Assembly: GCF_001632365.1 (NCBI RefSeq)
Contig: NW_024468513.1
Coordinates: forward strand, 1,179,876 to 1,243,875
DNA length: 64,000 nucleotides
Direction of reading: 5' to 3'
From: Laetiporus sulphureus 93-53
Lineage: Eukaryota; Basidiomycota; Agaricomycetes; Polyporales; Laetiporaceae
This document shows positions 1 to 11,765 of the stretch, piece after piece; the stretch's first letter is position 1; every line of letters starts with the position of its first letter. Below the pieces are notes generated by a model. The model ran no database searches, had not been told where the DNA came from, and saw only the letters and a program-made list of their open reading frames with translations. Both the position numbers and the translations under genes were made by a program.

Positions 1-1151
1 CTGCGTGCGTAGTCGGGAAGGCCGGACTTAAAGTGTATTGCCCAGCTCCATACGCATGTGCATATGGATATGCATACCCGCGATACTGCGAGGCATACGC
101 CGAGGTCGGTGTTGACGGCGCAGCATAATAAGAAGCCGGTGGCCGTGGTTGAGGCACAGGTGCCTCCGCCGCCCGTTTCTCGCGCTGCAGCTTTTCCAGC
201 TGGGCCCGAGCCTGACGCAACTCGGCATTGACGTTTATCGTCTCCTCGCGCTCGGTTTCTAATATAGCTTGCGCTAGGAAGTGTGCTTGATCATCGGGGG
301 AAGCCCGCTATCAAGGGGTAGGAAGATATGTTCATCTCGTCGTCTACGGAGAAATATACCACTGACCGTTCCAGATCTGATACATGCGCGTTTAAATCGT
401 CTTTCTAGTGCCTTTCGTCGTCGCCAACAGTCCAGCGCGAACTTGGTTTCTAGCGTCGGGTTATAATATGAGTTGCGCTAATCATGGGACACCTGAGGAT
501 TACGAATACCTGCTATCTCTTCCCTCAACAAGTCCTCTTCCGTTGCCTTACGTTTCCCCTTCTGAGGGGTGAATATAGGCCGTTTCATGAAAGCTTCTAA
601 ATCCTCCTTTGGATGATGAAAGACGTGGTAGGGTAGCAGTCGTCTCACAGCATCAGCAGCATCGCTGAATGGGGCATCAACGTCGGGATATAGCACAGCC
701 ATTTGGTCTGCAGCCAGGCTGGATGCAACTCTGCACGAGCAAACCAACGTCCCCTTGTCATTACGTGCGTATGTATCGTAAGACTAAACACACACCTGGT
801 AGCTGTCTGCAGCATGGTTTCTTCCTCCTCTGGTGTCCTTCCCTTTGCGGAGGCTTTGCTCTTCACCTGTCTGCTGATAGCCTCCACATCAGGCTCAAGC
901 TTCACTCTCGCGCTTGACCCTGTCGCAGGTCGGCCATCATCAGGCTCGCCATCGACAGTTATCAGGTCCACATCGAAAGTCGACGTCGAGGCCACAGCCG
1001 GCGTCAGAGGCTCGGGTGCAGGCGAGCCATACGTGGAACCGCTGGCATCGAGAGGGACGGAGATGCGAGGTTTACTGTCCGACTGCGAAAAGGGCTGAAC
1101 ATGCGGCGTAGAGGAAGAAGGAGACGGTGAATTAGCGAGGATTTTCGACAT
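1..1151 (-). CDS. GLTSCR1-domain protein (SWI/SNF-associated), 3' partial
   Basis: The spliced product begins MSKILANS and has a Ser/Pro-rich disordered N-terminus. It then carries the GLTSCR1 core (LLPYHVFHHPKEDLEAF), followed by a basic helical stretch (ALDCWRRRKALERRFKR) and a coiled coil near ETEREETINVNAELRQ. A Tyr/Ala/Pro-rich tail is still open at base 1, so the C-terminus lies outside the window. Exons read as 796-1151, 510-730, 367-449 and 1-307, with introns of 59-65 nt, all GT..AG and phase-consistent. In animals the GLTSCR1/BICRA family marks the non-canonical BAF chromatin-remodelling complex, and fungal members associate with SWI/SNF; a nuclear chromatin role is inferred by family. 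It lies 233 bp downstream of APC8 on the same strand. The frame is open upstream of the chosen ATG, so a longer N-terminus is possible. Confidence 0.8.
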
Positions 1152-1384
1152 CTGAGCCTTGAGCGATTTTGTTTGTTTTGTTACGTTTACCGCTGCCTCT
1201 GGGCTCGTGACCGCGTGACTGTGGGAAACAGACGCGCATTCGGCCGCTTCAGGGCAGGCGCGTGGTGTTTGGTACCAGGCAGAGACATAGTACCATTCAA
1301 TCCAGGATATCCAGCAGGGCCGGCCAGAAATGCAATAAAAATACACGCTACATTTTATCACATTGGCAATACGTCTGAGCAGCA

Positions 1385-4081
1385 TCATGTCTCCCCAAGT
1401 GGGCCAGATATCCCCGCGAAGTTGTTTGAAGCTTGAGCTTGAGCTGGGGTATGCGCCTGGGCCGCGGAATCTGCCTGCCCCAACCTTGCCTGAGCAGCCC
1501 GCACCTTCTTGAGCAGGTCTGTCGCCTGCCCCACCTCCTCCGCGTTACTGGAAGCGACGATCTCGAGGTACTCTTTTGCCAAGCCAATGTCATTGCCGCC
1601 GTGCAGGACGTGGTAGCGCGCGACATAGACGCCGGACTTGGCGAATTCAGCCACTGGTTTGTCTGGAACGGTTGTGCAGCGGGGCGAAGCATTCATGAAG
1701 CTCGGTCAGCGCTTATCACAATAGAAATGAGGACGGAGAGGAGCAATGGGCGGTGAAGAAGCGGATAACAAGGAGAAGCAAGAACATGAAACAGATGAAG
1801 ATGTTAAACGTACTCGCAGCGCGGCAAACTTCTACAACATGCCTATGATAGGCAGCAGCCTCGGCAAACTCGTCCAGGTCATTGTATAGTTTGGCTAGCT
1901 TTAGATGGATAATCGTTTCCAAAGGGTCCGCACCAATCAGGGCGCGCTTGAGGCATTGGATAGCTTCCCGTGGCCTTTTGTTTAATTGCACAAGAGTGTA
2001 TAATATGCCCCGTCAGAATTATGTGATGTAGACAACCACAGGCAGTCTAGCTCACCGAGCCATTTCTTCGTAGCAAATGCCCTGTGCCTGCCATATGCGG
2101 ACATCATAGGGGCTAAAGTTTTTCGGTTGTACCCGATCGGCGTGCAGAAGCGGTGACAACGCAGAAGACGGAGAAGTCAGGGTTGAAAAAGGGACGTATT
2201 TTAAGGGGGATCCTACCGTAATGCCGTCGCGTGTTGATAGTAGTGCAGGGCATATTGATGCATACTCAAGAGCTCATAGGCCTGACCGAGACCGTACCAT
2301 GCTCTGTAATCCTTACGGTTTACGTCTTGAATGAATTAGATAGATTAACATCTGATAGGTTAATGGCAGTTGATAGAATGGCACCGTACTCACCGACAGC
2401 TTTTCGATACGCTTCGATTGCTGCATGAGAGTTCTTCATCTCTACGTACTCATGACCCATCAGCGTCCAAGCTGACAAATAAGTCCGGTCCAATTGGGTT
2501 GCACGTCTGAAGTACTTGATTGCTTTCGCATGTTCGCTCCGTAATGAATAATAATTCCCTATATGACGATGATTGGTACCATCCAAAGTGAGAATGACTA
2601 CGCGCAATCAAAATTGAGAGACTAACCAATGAGACAGCAAACCTCTGGTCGGTCCTTATCGATCATTGTGAACTCATGCGCAATCTTCGTTAGTGTCAAA
2701 TGGTCCTCAGTCACGTATAATATGTTGGAATAAATATCAATATCATCGATTCTATACGGATCAATCGTGAGGATCTTCGTGAATTGCATAGCGGCCTCTT
2801 TAAAATCTACGAGAGATAAGAGGTCAGTGTTCACATGGGGCATAGGTGCGCTAGACAGGACGGGACCGGGGACCGACCGTGCATATGGTACAACACACTA
2901 GCGCGAAGAGCCATGATCCAAGAACTTTGAGGGAATAGTTCTTCGCTGAGCAGTCGATCGCAAAGGCCTAGTTCATTCTCCGTGGGACTATGCAAGGTAT
3001 TGAGTGTCTTGATTTGGAAGATTTGTACCAGCGGATGTGTGGGAGGAAGAGGCAGCAGTGGCAAATGTGAGGATAGCTGCACAGACCGTAAGCCTCCGTC
3101 GAATGTGCGCGGCCTGTGACCTACCTCTTCTCCATCGTTCAGACATTCACCCAGGACCATCCATGCAGACCAGTTCCACGGGTACCCTGCTATCGACAGA
3201 AGCGCGCTCTCGATCGCCCGGTCGCGTTGGTGTAATCGCTGCAGGAACAACGCTTTCCTACAATATTCGGCATGAACAGTCATCGTCCTTCTGTCGCGCC
3301 AGTACAAGATGCGTACAGGAATAGAAGAAACGGGTCCGTCGCATTCTCCACCTGGAGCATTAGGTCTCGCAGCGAGGTATTAACGGGGACTGCTGGCTGC
3401 TTTCGTGTCTCTGCAAGCGACATCCAGTTACACTATGACAGGCAGCGCTGGAGTGTTTTGGACGAACTCACTGTCGAGTTTATACCACTCTCGCAACGCT
3501 TGCTTCTCGCTGGCCTTACAAGCTAGTAATTATCACATGCACGAAAAGAACAAAGGCCAGCCTTACCAAGAACTGGCTGTAGAGGCTCAGAAATTTGGCT
3601 TTGGAGCTTTGACATTCCTTGAGGAAGTGCACAGCCCGCGCATAATCATTGCAATCAAAAAAGGTGCGCGCCGCAGCGATGTAATCGGCGTCTTCCGCCT
3701 CCCACTGTAACTCTTTCCGCCGGACATCCTCAGGCAAGGAGTACAGGTGAGGTGCGTGAGGATGGCGAGGCTGCGTGGTGCTAGAGGGTGCGGCTAAAGA
3801 AATAATGGCGGCGTCAGATGTGCGGACAAAGGCGGTTACGGCGTGTGCGTACGAGCGGAAGTTGACGTCTGCACAGCGCTTGGCAGCGTTATAGCCGACG
3901 GCTGGCGTTTTGGCTTTGGGATAGACAGAAGTTGTTCTGCCGCCCTGTAGATAATGTGTAGCCATCTCAATGATATATTACGCGGAACCCACCATTTCGA
4001 AGCAGCTCTCAGACCTCTCTCACCGCAATCGCGTACTGCGTTCCTGAGTGCTTCCACCATATTAGCATCTACGGTAGCCAT
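1385..4081 (-). CDS. CDC23: Anaphase-promoting complex subunit 8 (CDC23)
   Basis: TPR scaffold subunit of the APC/C ubiquitin ligase, which drives mitotic exit by marking cyclins and securin. The N-terminus ([14 protein letters not shown], then AAEQLLSIP after the first intron) is the APC8-specific start. Downstream exons give [52 protein letters not shown] and [19 protein letters not shown], which match CDC23 TPR repeats in order. The last exon (about 1385-1700) ends in an Ala/Gln-rich tail. Many short introns break the frame, so exon borders are only partly fixed. It is divergent from ALG14 across 403 bp. The family assignment is secure. Confidence 0.95.
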
Positions 4082-4484
4082 TGTGCCGTGCTTGGCAGCT
4101 CGGTATCTCGTTTATTTATTGCCTGAGAGTCAAGTTGTGCGCAGCGAATACGTGAGTGGTGACGGAGGCAAGGGGAGGACGCGTGCAGCAGGCAGGTCAA
4201 AGTGGCTGAGACGCGACGCGACCCACGGCCCAGAAAAGGAAATCCATGTTGCACGGCGGCCCGGCCTGCCACCAACGTTTCATTTCGGCTAAGAGCTTGC
4301 ATGCTATGGCCAACTTAACGCATGATGCTCATGTAACTCTCAAGGCTCACTGAAGGTGTCATTAGTGTTCTTATTATTGGCTTATACATAGCGACTGAAT
4401 TTTTCTGCAGCAGTGACCTCGTGGTGGCTGGCTACACATTTACTACCAGCAAGTTTCAAGAGAACATCAGCAAAGTTGACAAGC
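4082..4484. promoter_or_regulatory. Divergent intergenic region APC8/ALG14
   Basis: Both flanking genes start here in opposite directions, so the stretch must hold both promoters and 5' leaders. I see no convincing TATA box and no supported ORF. Confidence 0.5.
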
Positions 4485-5445
4485 ATGTTTGTTTGGATAT
4501 GCGGCCTGCTTGTACTTCTTCTATGTGCATTTCTGCGCCTGTATTACCTGCTGCCTGGACGTTCCACACGTGTCAAGCGAAAACGTCTTCCATCAGAGCA
4601 TTGCAGTCTGGCCGTATTCCTGGGCTCAGGTGAGCACTGCACGTCGCACATCTGGGCTTTCGCTGAACGTCGGAGCGATATAGGAGGGCATACTAGCGAG
4701 GCTCTGATGCTTCTCTCTGCATTGGATTTTGACCGATACTTCCCACGAACATATATAATCAGCGAAGGTGATGCACTGAGCGCTCAGAAAGCTGTTGCTC
4801 TGGAGTCTCTGAAGTCCTGCAGTCGCTCTGTCAGCACTGTTGGTATGATTATTATCTTTATTTCTCACTCAAATTCTGACTCATGCATGCTGCTCATTAA
4901 TGGCAGGAGGATCGCCCCCTTACACCATTCTGACCATACCACGCGCGCGGCGTGTTCACCAATCGCTCTACACCGCGCCTTTTTCGGCCATCCGCTCGCT
5001 TGTTGCATGTTTGCGACACATCACTCTGACTCCCCTAGCGTCTGGCAAACAGTTCTCCGAGGTCCTCATCCTCAACGGCCCCGGGACGTGCTTCGTGCTA
5101 TGTATAGCTGCATATCTAAACAGAGTACGTGAAACGCCTTCAAGCGTCCTCACCCTTCGCTGCATTGTTTGTTATCGCTGTCAGCTGCTGAATGGTTCCC
5201 GCTATTATGACAGTTCCTCGGATCGCCGTCACCCACGTTGATCTACATCGAATCTTTCGCACGTGTCCGTACGCTTTCCCTCTCAGGAAAACTCCTACGG
5301 CCATTCGTTGATAGGTTTGTGTCTCGCTCGCAAAGTACATCGCATCTGTTCCTGACAATAATGCCGGTGTTGCAGATTTGTTGTGCAGTGGCCAGAACTA
5401 TTGCAGGACGGCAAGGCAGTCGAATGCCGTGGCTGGCTTGTCTAA
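4485..5445 (+). CDS. ALG14: UDP-GlcNAc transferase membrane subunit ALG14
   Basis: ALG14 anchors catalytic ALG13 to the ER membrane for the second step of dolichol-linked oligosaccharide assembly. The product opens with one hydrophobic segment (FVWICGLLVLLLCAFLRLYY). It then has the family signature FLGSGGHTSEALMLL, rebuilt across intron 4630-4683. Next come YIISEGD, LILNGPGTCFVLC, and the diagnostic C-terminal block YIESFARVRTLSLSGKLL with DRFVVQWPELL. At least four short introns interrupt it (near 4840-4905, 5125-5205 and 5310-5390). The start is the ATG directly before the membrane segment; an upstream in-frame ATG at 4413 would add 24 residues before the anchor and is less likely. It converges on U2AF1. 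Confidence 0.93.
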
Positions 5446-5882
5446 TCACAGATGGTGGTACGTAATAATAGAGTAGATATCTTTGCCCATGATTTTTACA
5501 CTTAAGACGGCAATCGATATTAACTGCACGGTTCCACCTTCTTGAAAACCTCCGATAAGTATCGGCATTGAGTAGACGGGCGCGATGGTGGCACAATGAA
5601 TGCTCGTTAGATCGGCAATATCATCAGGCGCCCCTTCCGAATCGGTACTCTGATACGGTACCTGTAAGGCCTCGTCCTATAACGGCGACTTCATCTCACA
5701 TCGAGTCACACACAATACACTCAACGAGTGAAATGAATACAAGCACAAACACGTAAGGTACAGGCATTTCCCCCTGAGAGACATCTCCAGTCGGACAACA
5801 TTTCTCAGGACAGCGAGCAATCAACACGGGGAAGAACAGTCTGGATCAACAAGCAAGCAGGGTCTCCTTCGGGCGTCCCACC
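5446..5882. other. Convergent 3' region, no gene
   Basis: This stretch lies between the stop codons of ALG14 and the U2AF small subunit. It presumably carries both 3' UTRs and polyadenylation sites. No supported ORF is seen. Confidence 0.5.
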
Positions 5883-6795
5883 TCATTTCCGAGTCCACCT
5901 ATCTTCACCTTCGTTCCGACCCCGTCTGGCCGGGCTCGCACTACGCGCGCGCGCGCCCTCGCGCTTCGTCGGCTCCCATCCTCCGCCGCCCTCGGTCTTT
6001 GGCGGGTGGAGTCTCCGCTCGAGACGCTGGCCGGCGCGTAGCGAGGACACGAGCTCCTTCGACGCGAGCCGCAGGTGCATAAAGTTGCAGAAGCCGCCAC
6101 GGTTGCACTCGCCGTTTTCATTTTGTCGGCAGCATGCCTCGCGGAAGTCGGTGACGGGAGAGAGCTCGGCATAGAGTGGACGACCTAAGTGATTTGATTA
6201 GCAAACGGAAGTAGGAATCATGAGACGTCTGTGCTCACCTGCATACCAGCGATCATTCAGGTTATCAACTGCAGCCTGCGCCTCTGTCTCCCACTCATAT
6301 CGAGCATACACGTTGCCGATGAGGTGATCTCCAACATTGTCGCATACCTGTATCCAAACCTGTTAGTAACTATCGCCCACATGTCTCCACAATAGCTGAA
6401 TGACTCACGTGTAGCTCCAAGAGATGACCAAACTTCGCCAACTCGCAGTAGAGATCCTCATACACCGCGTCGAATCCCTCCTGCAGTTCCTTCTCGGTCA
6501 GCTTGCAGACGGGGTCGTGCGCGGGGTTGTGGTACACGTTCGGCAAGAGGATGGTTTGCGAGAACGCTGGTTTGATGTGTTTTCGGGAGCAGCGGTCACC
6601 ATGCCTGCACGCTCCAATCTGCAACAAATAGTCAGCTCGTCGATGCGGACGCGCATAAAGGCAAACGTACCTTATAATAGAAAGAGCAGTTGACACGATC
6701 CTGCTCGGTTCCAAAGATGTTGGCCTATCGTGTGGTGGTCAGTACCCAGAAATAATCTGATAGAAATGATGTAGACTCACCAAATGAGACGCCAT
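5883..6795 (-). CDS. U2AF1: Splicing factor U2AF small subunit (U2AF35)
   Basis: Binds the 3' splice-site AG with U2AF65. The product begins MASHLANIFGTEQDRVNCSF. It has a first CCCH zinc finger (IGACRHGDRCSRKH), a central atypical RRM, and a second CCCH finger (CCRQNENGECNRGGFCNFMH) followed by LRLASKEL. A basic RS-like tail (KREGARARSASPARRGR) closes the protein. Length is close to the usual 230-240 residues. Introns lie at about 6727-6779 after MASHL, about 6620-6670, 6355-6410 and 6180-6240. Residues contacting RNA in the zinc fingers look intact. It converges with ALG14, and its upstream side opens into a 3.5-kb gene-poor stretch. Confidence 0.96.
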
Positions 6796-6850
6796 GTTTG
6801 CTTGAGAGTGATCACAGACGAAATGTAGAACTTCGACTTAGGCGCGCGGG

Positions 6851-6860
6851 CTTTTATATA
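6851..6860 (-). promoter_or_regulatory. TATA box candidate for the U2AF small subunit gene
   Basis: The minus strand reads TATATAAAAG, 55 nt upstream of the U2AF1 start codon. Position and sequence fit a core TATA element; no experimental support. Confidence 0.45.
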
Positions 6861-9800
6861 GGTGGCTGAAGGTGCTGACTAAGAAATTGGTCATTGATGG
6901 ACCGTATTTGGTAAGTCACTTCAGATCTTTCTCGGACATTCGAGTCGGTCCAACACCGTCGTGGATTGTAGTAGAAAATTTCGTACATACGCATGAGCAG
7001 GAAGGTACGGTCCATTCCGATGATAGTTCATGACCTTCGTGTCTACATACGCAGCCGCTGGGCACTGATACACGATGCTTCCAAGACTGGACAAATTAAA
7101 GTATCAAGCTTCCATGAAATGCCGGTGACAGACAGCTGCGGCCAAGATTTCTGGTCCACGTTACTACGTTTCGAGGTGTGTCTGCGCTTGGCTCTCGTAG
7201 CTTGTACAACAGTCGATGAACTCGATGCTCCCTACCGCCGATGCCTATGCGTGGTATGAAGAAGACTTGGCGTAACGCCCGTCAAACTTCGTTTGAATGA
7301 TTGACAACAATTTGGCAATTGACGGCGTCGTTTCAGGATTCTACAAAGCTGTCGAGGCGCCAGGAGGCATCATTTACTTTGCCGAAAACCTCTCGGTCCC
7401 TGGGGGGCCTGTGCGCACGGCGGCCGAGCACTAAAGTCCACTTGTCCGTCAGGTTTCAATGCTTCTATGCATGGTTGAAATTCAACACGAGGAATGGGAT
7501 TGGCTTAGAAAAAGAATTACCCCGCCTTCCTTGCACATTCTTAAGGCGGTGTATTGCTGCATTTGTCGAGCACGGAATACACTGACCTAGTCACGCTGCA
7601 TTGCCGTCGTGAAGGTATGATTCAGCCACTGCACCCGGTCTGAATGTTTGAATGGCTGACAGGGCGCAGCGGCGTCTTGGGCAGGGTCGATTTCCTTGGC
7701 CGAGGCTTTAGGTGCAGCTGAGTAAGATCCAGCGGCATATCATCACCAAGCTTCTCTCGCTTCGCCCGTATCGTCCAGTCACCAGAAAGAGATGAGCAAC
7801 GCTCCTGGAGTCCGGGAAGGCAGCATTAGCGGCTGGCTGGTCCTTCTCACAGGAAAGGCTTGGATATTGCTGAGCAGTCGGTCTTCTTAGTCTTCGTGGC
7901 GTCTTCCAAATGCTGGGCGCACACGGTACGCGCCGTCGTGCTCCACCTCTCCGCCGATGCGAGGGTACGAAGTTCGATGCGAAAGACCCTGTGATGCACA
8001 TATGAGTAAACTGAAGCGACGTCTCCGTGATATGATCCTTGCCGTGTGCATCTGGACGGTTCTCCTGTGAGCCTGTTCCCCGCATCTGATGCACCTTGCG
8101 TGATGATTTGCAATATAAATGCTTCGAATATATCGTTCCTTGCTGAGGAATGCCCGCTGGTACTCTCGTGACCGTCGTGCCGAGTGCATCCTGGATTATT
8201 GGGCCAGTGCGTCATTAATCTGATAGATTTTGAGCGATGGCAGGGTGCGGTCCGCCGATGCGCTCGGCGCGTCAGTGGACTGCCTCCTTCAGAAAGTCTC
8301 TATGGCAGAGGAATTTCAACGTTGCTCAGGTTACAGTGCCCCTTGCGCTCGGCGGATACCCCGTCCTTGTCAAGGCAATACGTATCTAAGCGCAGTACGA
8401 AGTATGCCGAGCGCTCTCGGTTCTCTTGGGCGTGTTGAACACGACAGCGCCGACTCATCTAGGTAGGAATCAGCACTGCCAACACGGTCTTCCCGTCGCT
8501 TCTACATCATTGTTCGACTTCTTTCACCTTAAGCATTGATAATTGAGAATTTAGACGGATATCCATCTTGTGGCATGTTGCAAGAGTCTGTCTGAATGCA
8601 TGAGATCACAAAGAGTGTGTTCCCCATGCCAGCACGCCAGTGCAGACCTGTGCAGACTGAGTTGAGCGCGAGGGCGGCGAGTAGCTTGGCGGGCCGTAGT
8701 CAACTGCGCGCTCACCGGAGCCGATGAGCGTGGCGGCCGGTTGAGGGACCGCTCGAGCCGCCAAGGCCCGGGAAGACTTGGCGACGCTTGGCAATCATTA
8801 TGTAAGCATGTTCTCAATTGCTGCTTCTCCCTCGCGCTGCAGGAGAGTTGCCGTGGTAAGTCACGTTGCGTGCCGATGCAGCTTCGTAAGGGTCCTGCAC
8901 CTGCCTTATTCGAACTTCTCCAGGCGATAAGTCTTGCGCTGCCCGCGTCTGGCCGCACTGACGCGAGTATCTGCGTCTCTGTAAATTGCCTGCCATCAAT
9001 TCCACTTTGCAGCCTCCACGTCCAAGGCCAAGGGATCAAATACTCATGTATCACTGCGCTTGATAAGCAGCGTCTCGAACAGCGCCTGATTTCAGTCACG
9101 TTGCAGTGCAATGGAGTGAATGGCGGGCCGGCAGCCTCGAGTGCGTGCAGGTTAATCCACCCACATTGTCGGCGGGCTGCTAACCTTGTCCGGCAGAGCC
9201 GGCGGGCGGCGAATTCTTGGTGCCCGGAGGCTGCACCACTCATCTCCGTCGATGCGCGGCCCGCTGCTCGTGCCAAGGTCAGCCAAGTCCGAGGACAAGT
9301 TTACCGGAGTCCGCCTTGATTGAGTAACCGCGCACGCTGTGTCGTCCTGCCCAGTTAATGTGCCTCTTGATGTTCCTCTTGGCCAGCCGGTGTGTGAAAG
9401 GCGGGGCTGAGGGCCCAGAATCGCTCATATTGCACGCCGGTCCGGGAACATTGATGGCATTACTACTGGCAGGTCTTCATTAGGCAGCGGTGCAAAAGGA
9501 GATGCTCACCACACAGTGACATGTGCATGTCATTGCAATCCTCTCGCGCATTCCGACGGCATGACGCCGCGTTCTACCCTCGGTTCAGCGCGATCGACCG
9601 CCGATGGGTGTGTAAATGTTGCACCTATCTGACGAGTGTATACTACATGCGGGATCGATTCCCTGGAACAATCAGATCACCCAGCGATGCCCCAGCGAGG
9701 TGGAAGTTTGCACGATGCGCTTGCGCTATCTCTATCAGAAAAAGATAAGTAGTGATATTCCCTCGATGCCTCGTGCCTGGAAACAGCGAAGATCTGCGCG

Positions 9801-10265
9801 CACTACCAGCGTTCGCTGCAAGAACGACAGGGCTCGCACTGTTAGACTGGAACAAAGGCGGCGGCACTGAGGAGGTGGCTGCGAGCGGATCGAGATTCGC
9901 GAAGCTACGCGGAAGCATCCGGCGGATCTCGATGTGTCCACTCCATTTCACCTTATCTCGCGCCGCTGACGCAAGCCATCATCCTTCCGCGATCCGACGG
10001 GGGGTTCGTCGCACGGGCGATAGATAGTGATCTGTTTCATATTGAGCGACTGAGTACTTGTGCTGGATATATCTACAGCTGCTAGCTTCTACAGAGACGA
10101 CATAGGTATATGCGATGCGATGTTATGCGATGCAAATGTGTTCATGCCACGACCAAGAGCCCTCTATGTATGCGCCTATTCATAATCTAGAACGAGATGG
10201 ATTCCAATCCGAGCATACCAGAACATACTGCATAGAAATGGAAGGTGCGGCTGCACGACGGGCAG
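6861..10265. other. Gene-poor stretch of 3.4 kb
   Basis: I found no frame with recognisable domains or a believable exon chain. The longest open frames (8551-9276 on minus and 8741-9319 on plus) overlap each other, have Cys/Arg/Ser-rich random-like composition and match nothing I know. The right end holds the 3' flank of the Zn2-Cys6 gene. A lncRNA or an old transposon relic cannot be excluded. Confidence 0.4.
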
Positions 10266-11765
10266 TCAACGCCGCTGTGGCTGCGGCACCCAAGACATGA
10301 ACGAATCGTCCCAAGGAGGACTTGGATATGACGCGGTCTTGTAATCCCACGGCCGCATCGATTGTAGCGGAGGTGCGACTGTGGCTGCTGGCGCCACAGA
10401 TGCGTTTGGGCGGGCCGAGCCGAATGCATTGCATTGCAAAGTCGCATTTGTCGCACCCGCTGCGAAAGTGGGCCGCTCCCGAGAAGCAGCAGCGTATGGC
10501 ACAAAAGGGTCCGGAGGGGTGCTGATGTTCCCCAGCGCATTCCTGATTATCAACTCCATTGAGCACCGAGCTAGCTAAAGGGAAGACGAGAATCCGAGAA
10601 CTCACGATGTGAAGCGGTCTAGCTCCGCGATGTTCTGGGTGATGAGGCAGCAAGTCCCTGAGCCGATAGCATGCTTCGGGGAACGGCTGAGCAGGTCTGC
10701 AGCCTTGCGCAGTCGGAGCGAGAGCTCGAGGATCACGTTGTACAATGCGGGGTCGTTGAGACATCCACAGTGCTCGCCGCGGCTCGCGTCGCATGGTCCA
10801 TCATGCCGGATGAGGCGGTCCCAGAGGTCACCGAAGAAGCTGTCCTCGAGGCCCGTCTTCTCTGCGGACTCGCCGGAGAATAGTGCGGAGAAGTCATACT
10901 CCGCTGGCATGACGCCTGACATGATTTGCGGCTCGATCGGAGAGAGCGTCATTGGGGATGGCGTGTCGATGGGTGAGCTGCCGCAGATGGAGGGGCTCGA
11001 GGGCACCCGTGTGGAGCAGCCGCTCATGAAAGGGGAGCTTTGTGAAGAGAAGTTGGGGTGGCGGAGGGAGGGACTGGTCATATCTGCGTGTGGTGTGCTG
11101 CACTCGCCGGTACGTAGCGTGGGCTGGATGGACGCTCGTGGTGACGAAGGGCTTGACTGTGTGTCCTTGGGCGCTGAGGACGGTGAATTGGATGACTCGC
11201 CGAGGACCTTCTCGATCTTCTCCACAGCGTCGGCCCCCGAGACCCATCGGGGATGTGGTTTGTTCTTGAGCTGCAACACGTAGCGGTTAGATTTGAACTA
11301 TTCGGTCGGTAATAGGTTGTCTACCTCGCGGATGACGCTCTCGAGCTCGGCAACACGTTTCTGCAAGCGAGACTGCTCGTCCTGTGAGTCGCCACTAGAG
11401 CACCTTCGATACATGAGTTATTCCACCAGACAACAGAAAAAAAAGACCCACTTTCGGCTGGGGTCGTCTACCTCGTAGACGCAGAGACCCGTCTGCATTA
11501 CACGAGTGAGAAAATGATGTGTCGTGGCAGCGGAGGGATACGTACGAGGCCTAGTTGCGTGCACCTGCCGCATGGACGTTTGCGATCACACTGGGTGCAG
11601 ACTTTATCAGCATGACGACCAACGAGAATATATACGAGTGCGTACCATCCGCTTCGACGTGTGGCAGTTGAGGCATGACTGGGTGGTACGGTTGCGTCGC
11701 TTGCCTGCAGAGATTTTAGCGTGCAGCGACGGGCAAACGTCGGAAAAACGTACGGCGATGGTCAT
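10266..11765 (-). CDS. Zn2-Cys6 (Gal4-type) transcription factor
   Basis: The binuclear zinc cluster is rebuilt across two introns: SCLNCHTSKRM, then CDRKRPCGRCTQLGL, then TGLCVYEVDDPSRK, giving the expected six cysteines. The next exon has a short leucine-heptad linker (SRLQKRVAELESVI) that would support dimerisation. A long exon (10602-11279) is Ser/Pro-rich with PAEYDFSALFSGES and a Cys-containing segment (CDASRGEHCGCLNDP). The last intron is 63 nt, leading to an exon ending DDSFMSWVPQPQRR. Such factors bind paired CGG-type sites as nuclear regulators, but the target pathway cannot be read from this window. There is no metabolic cluster next to it and no obvious middle homology region. Start 11765 is the first ATG of the frame leading into the zinc cluster; it could be slightly off. 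Confidence 0.85.

Noticed and set aside
8551..9319. Two long overlapping ORFs on opposite strands (241 and 192 codons)
   Set aside because: They overlap antisense, lack domains and have random-like Arg/Ser/Cys composition; neither chains to other exons through credible introns.
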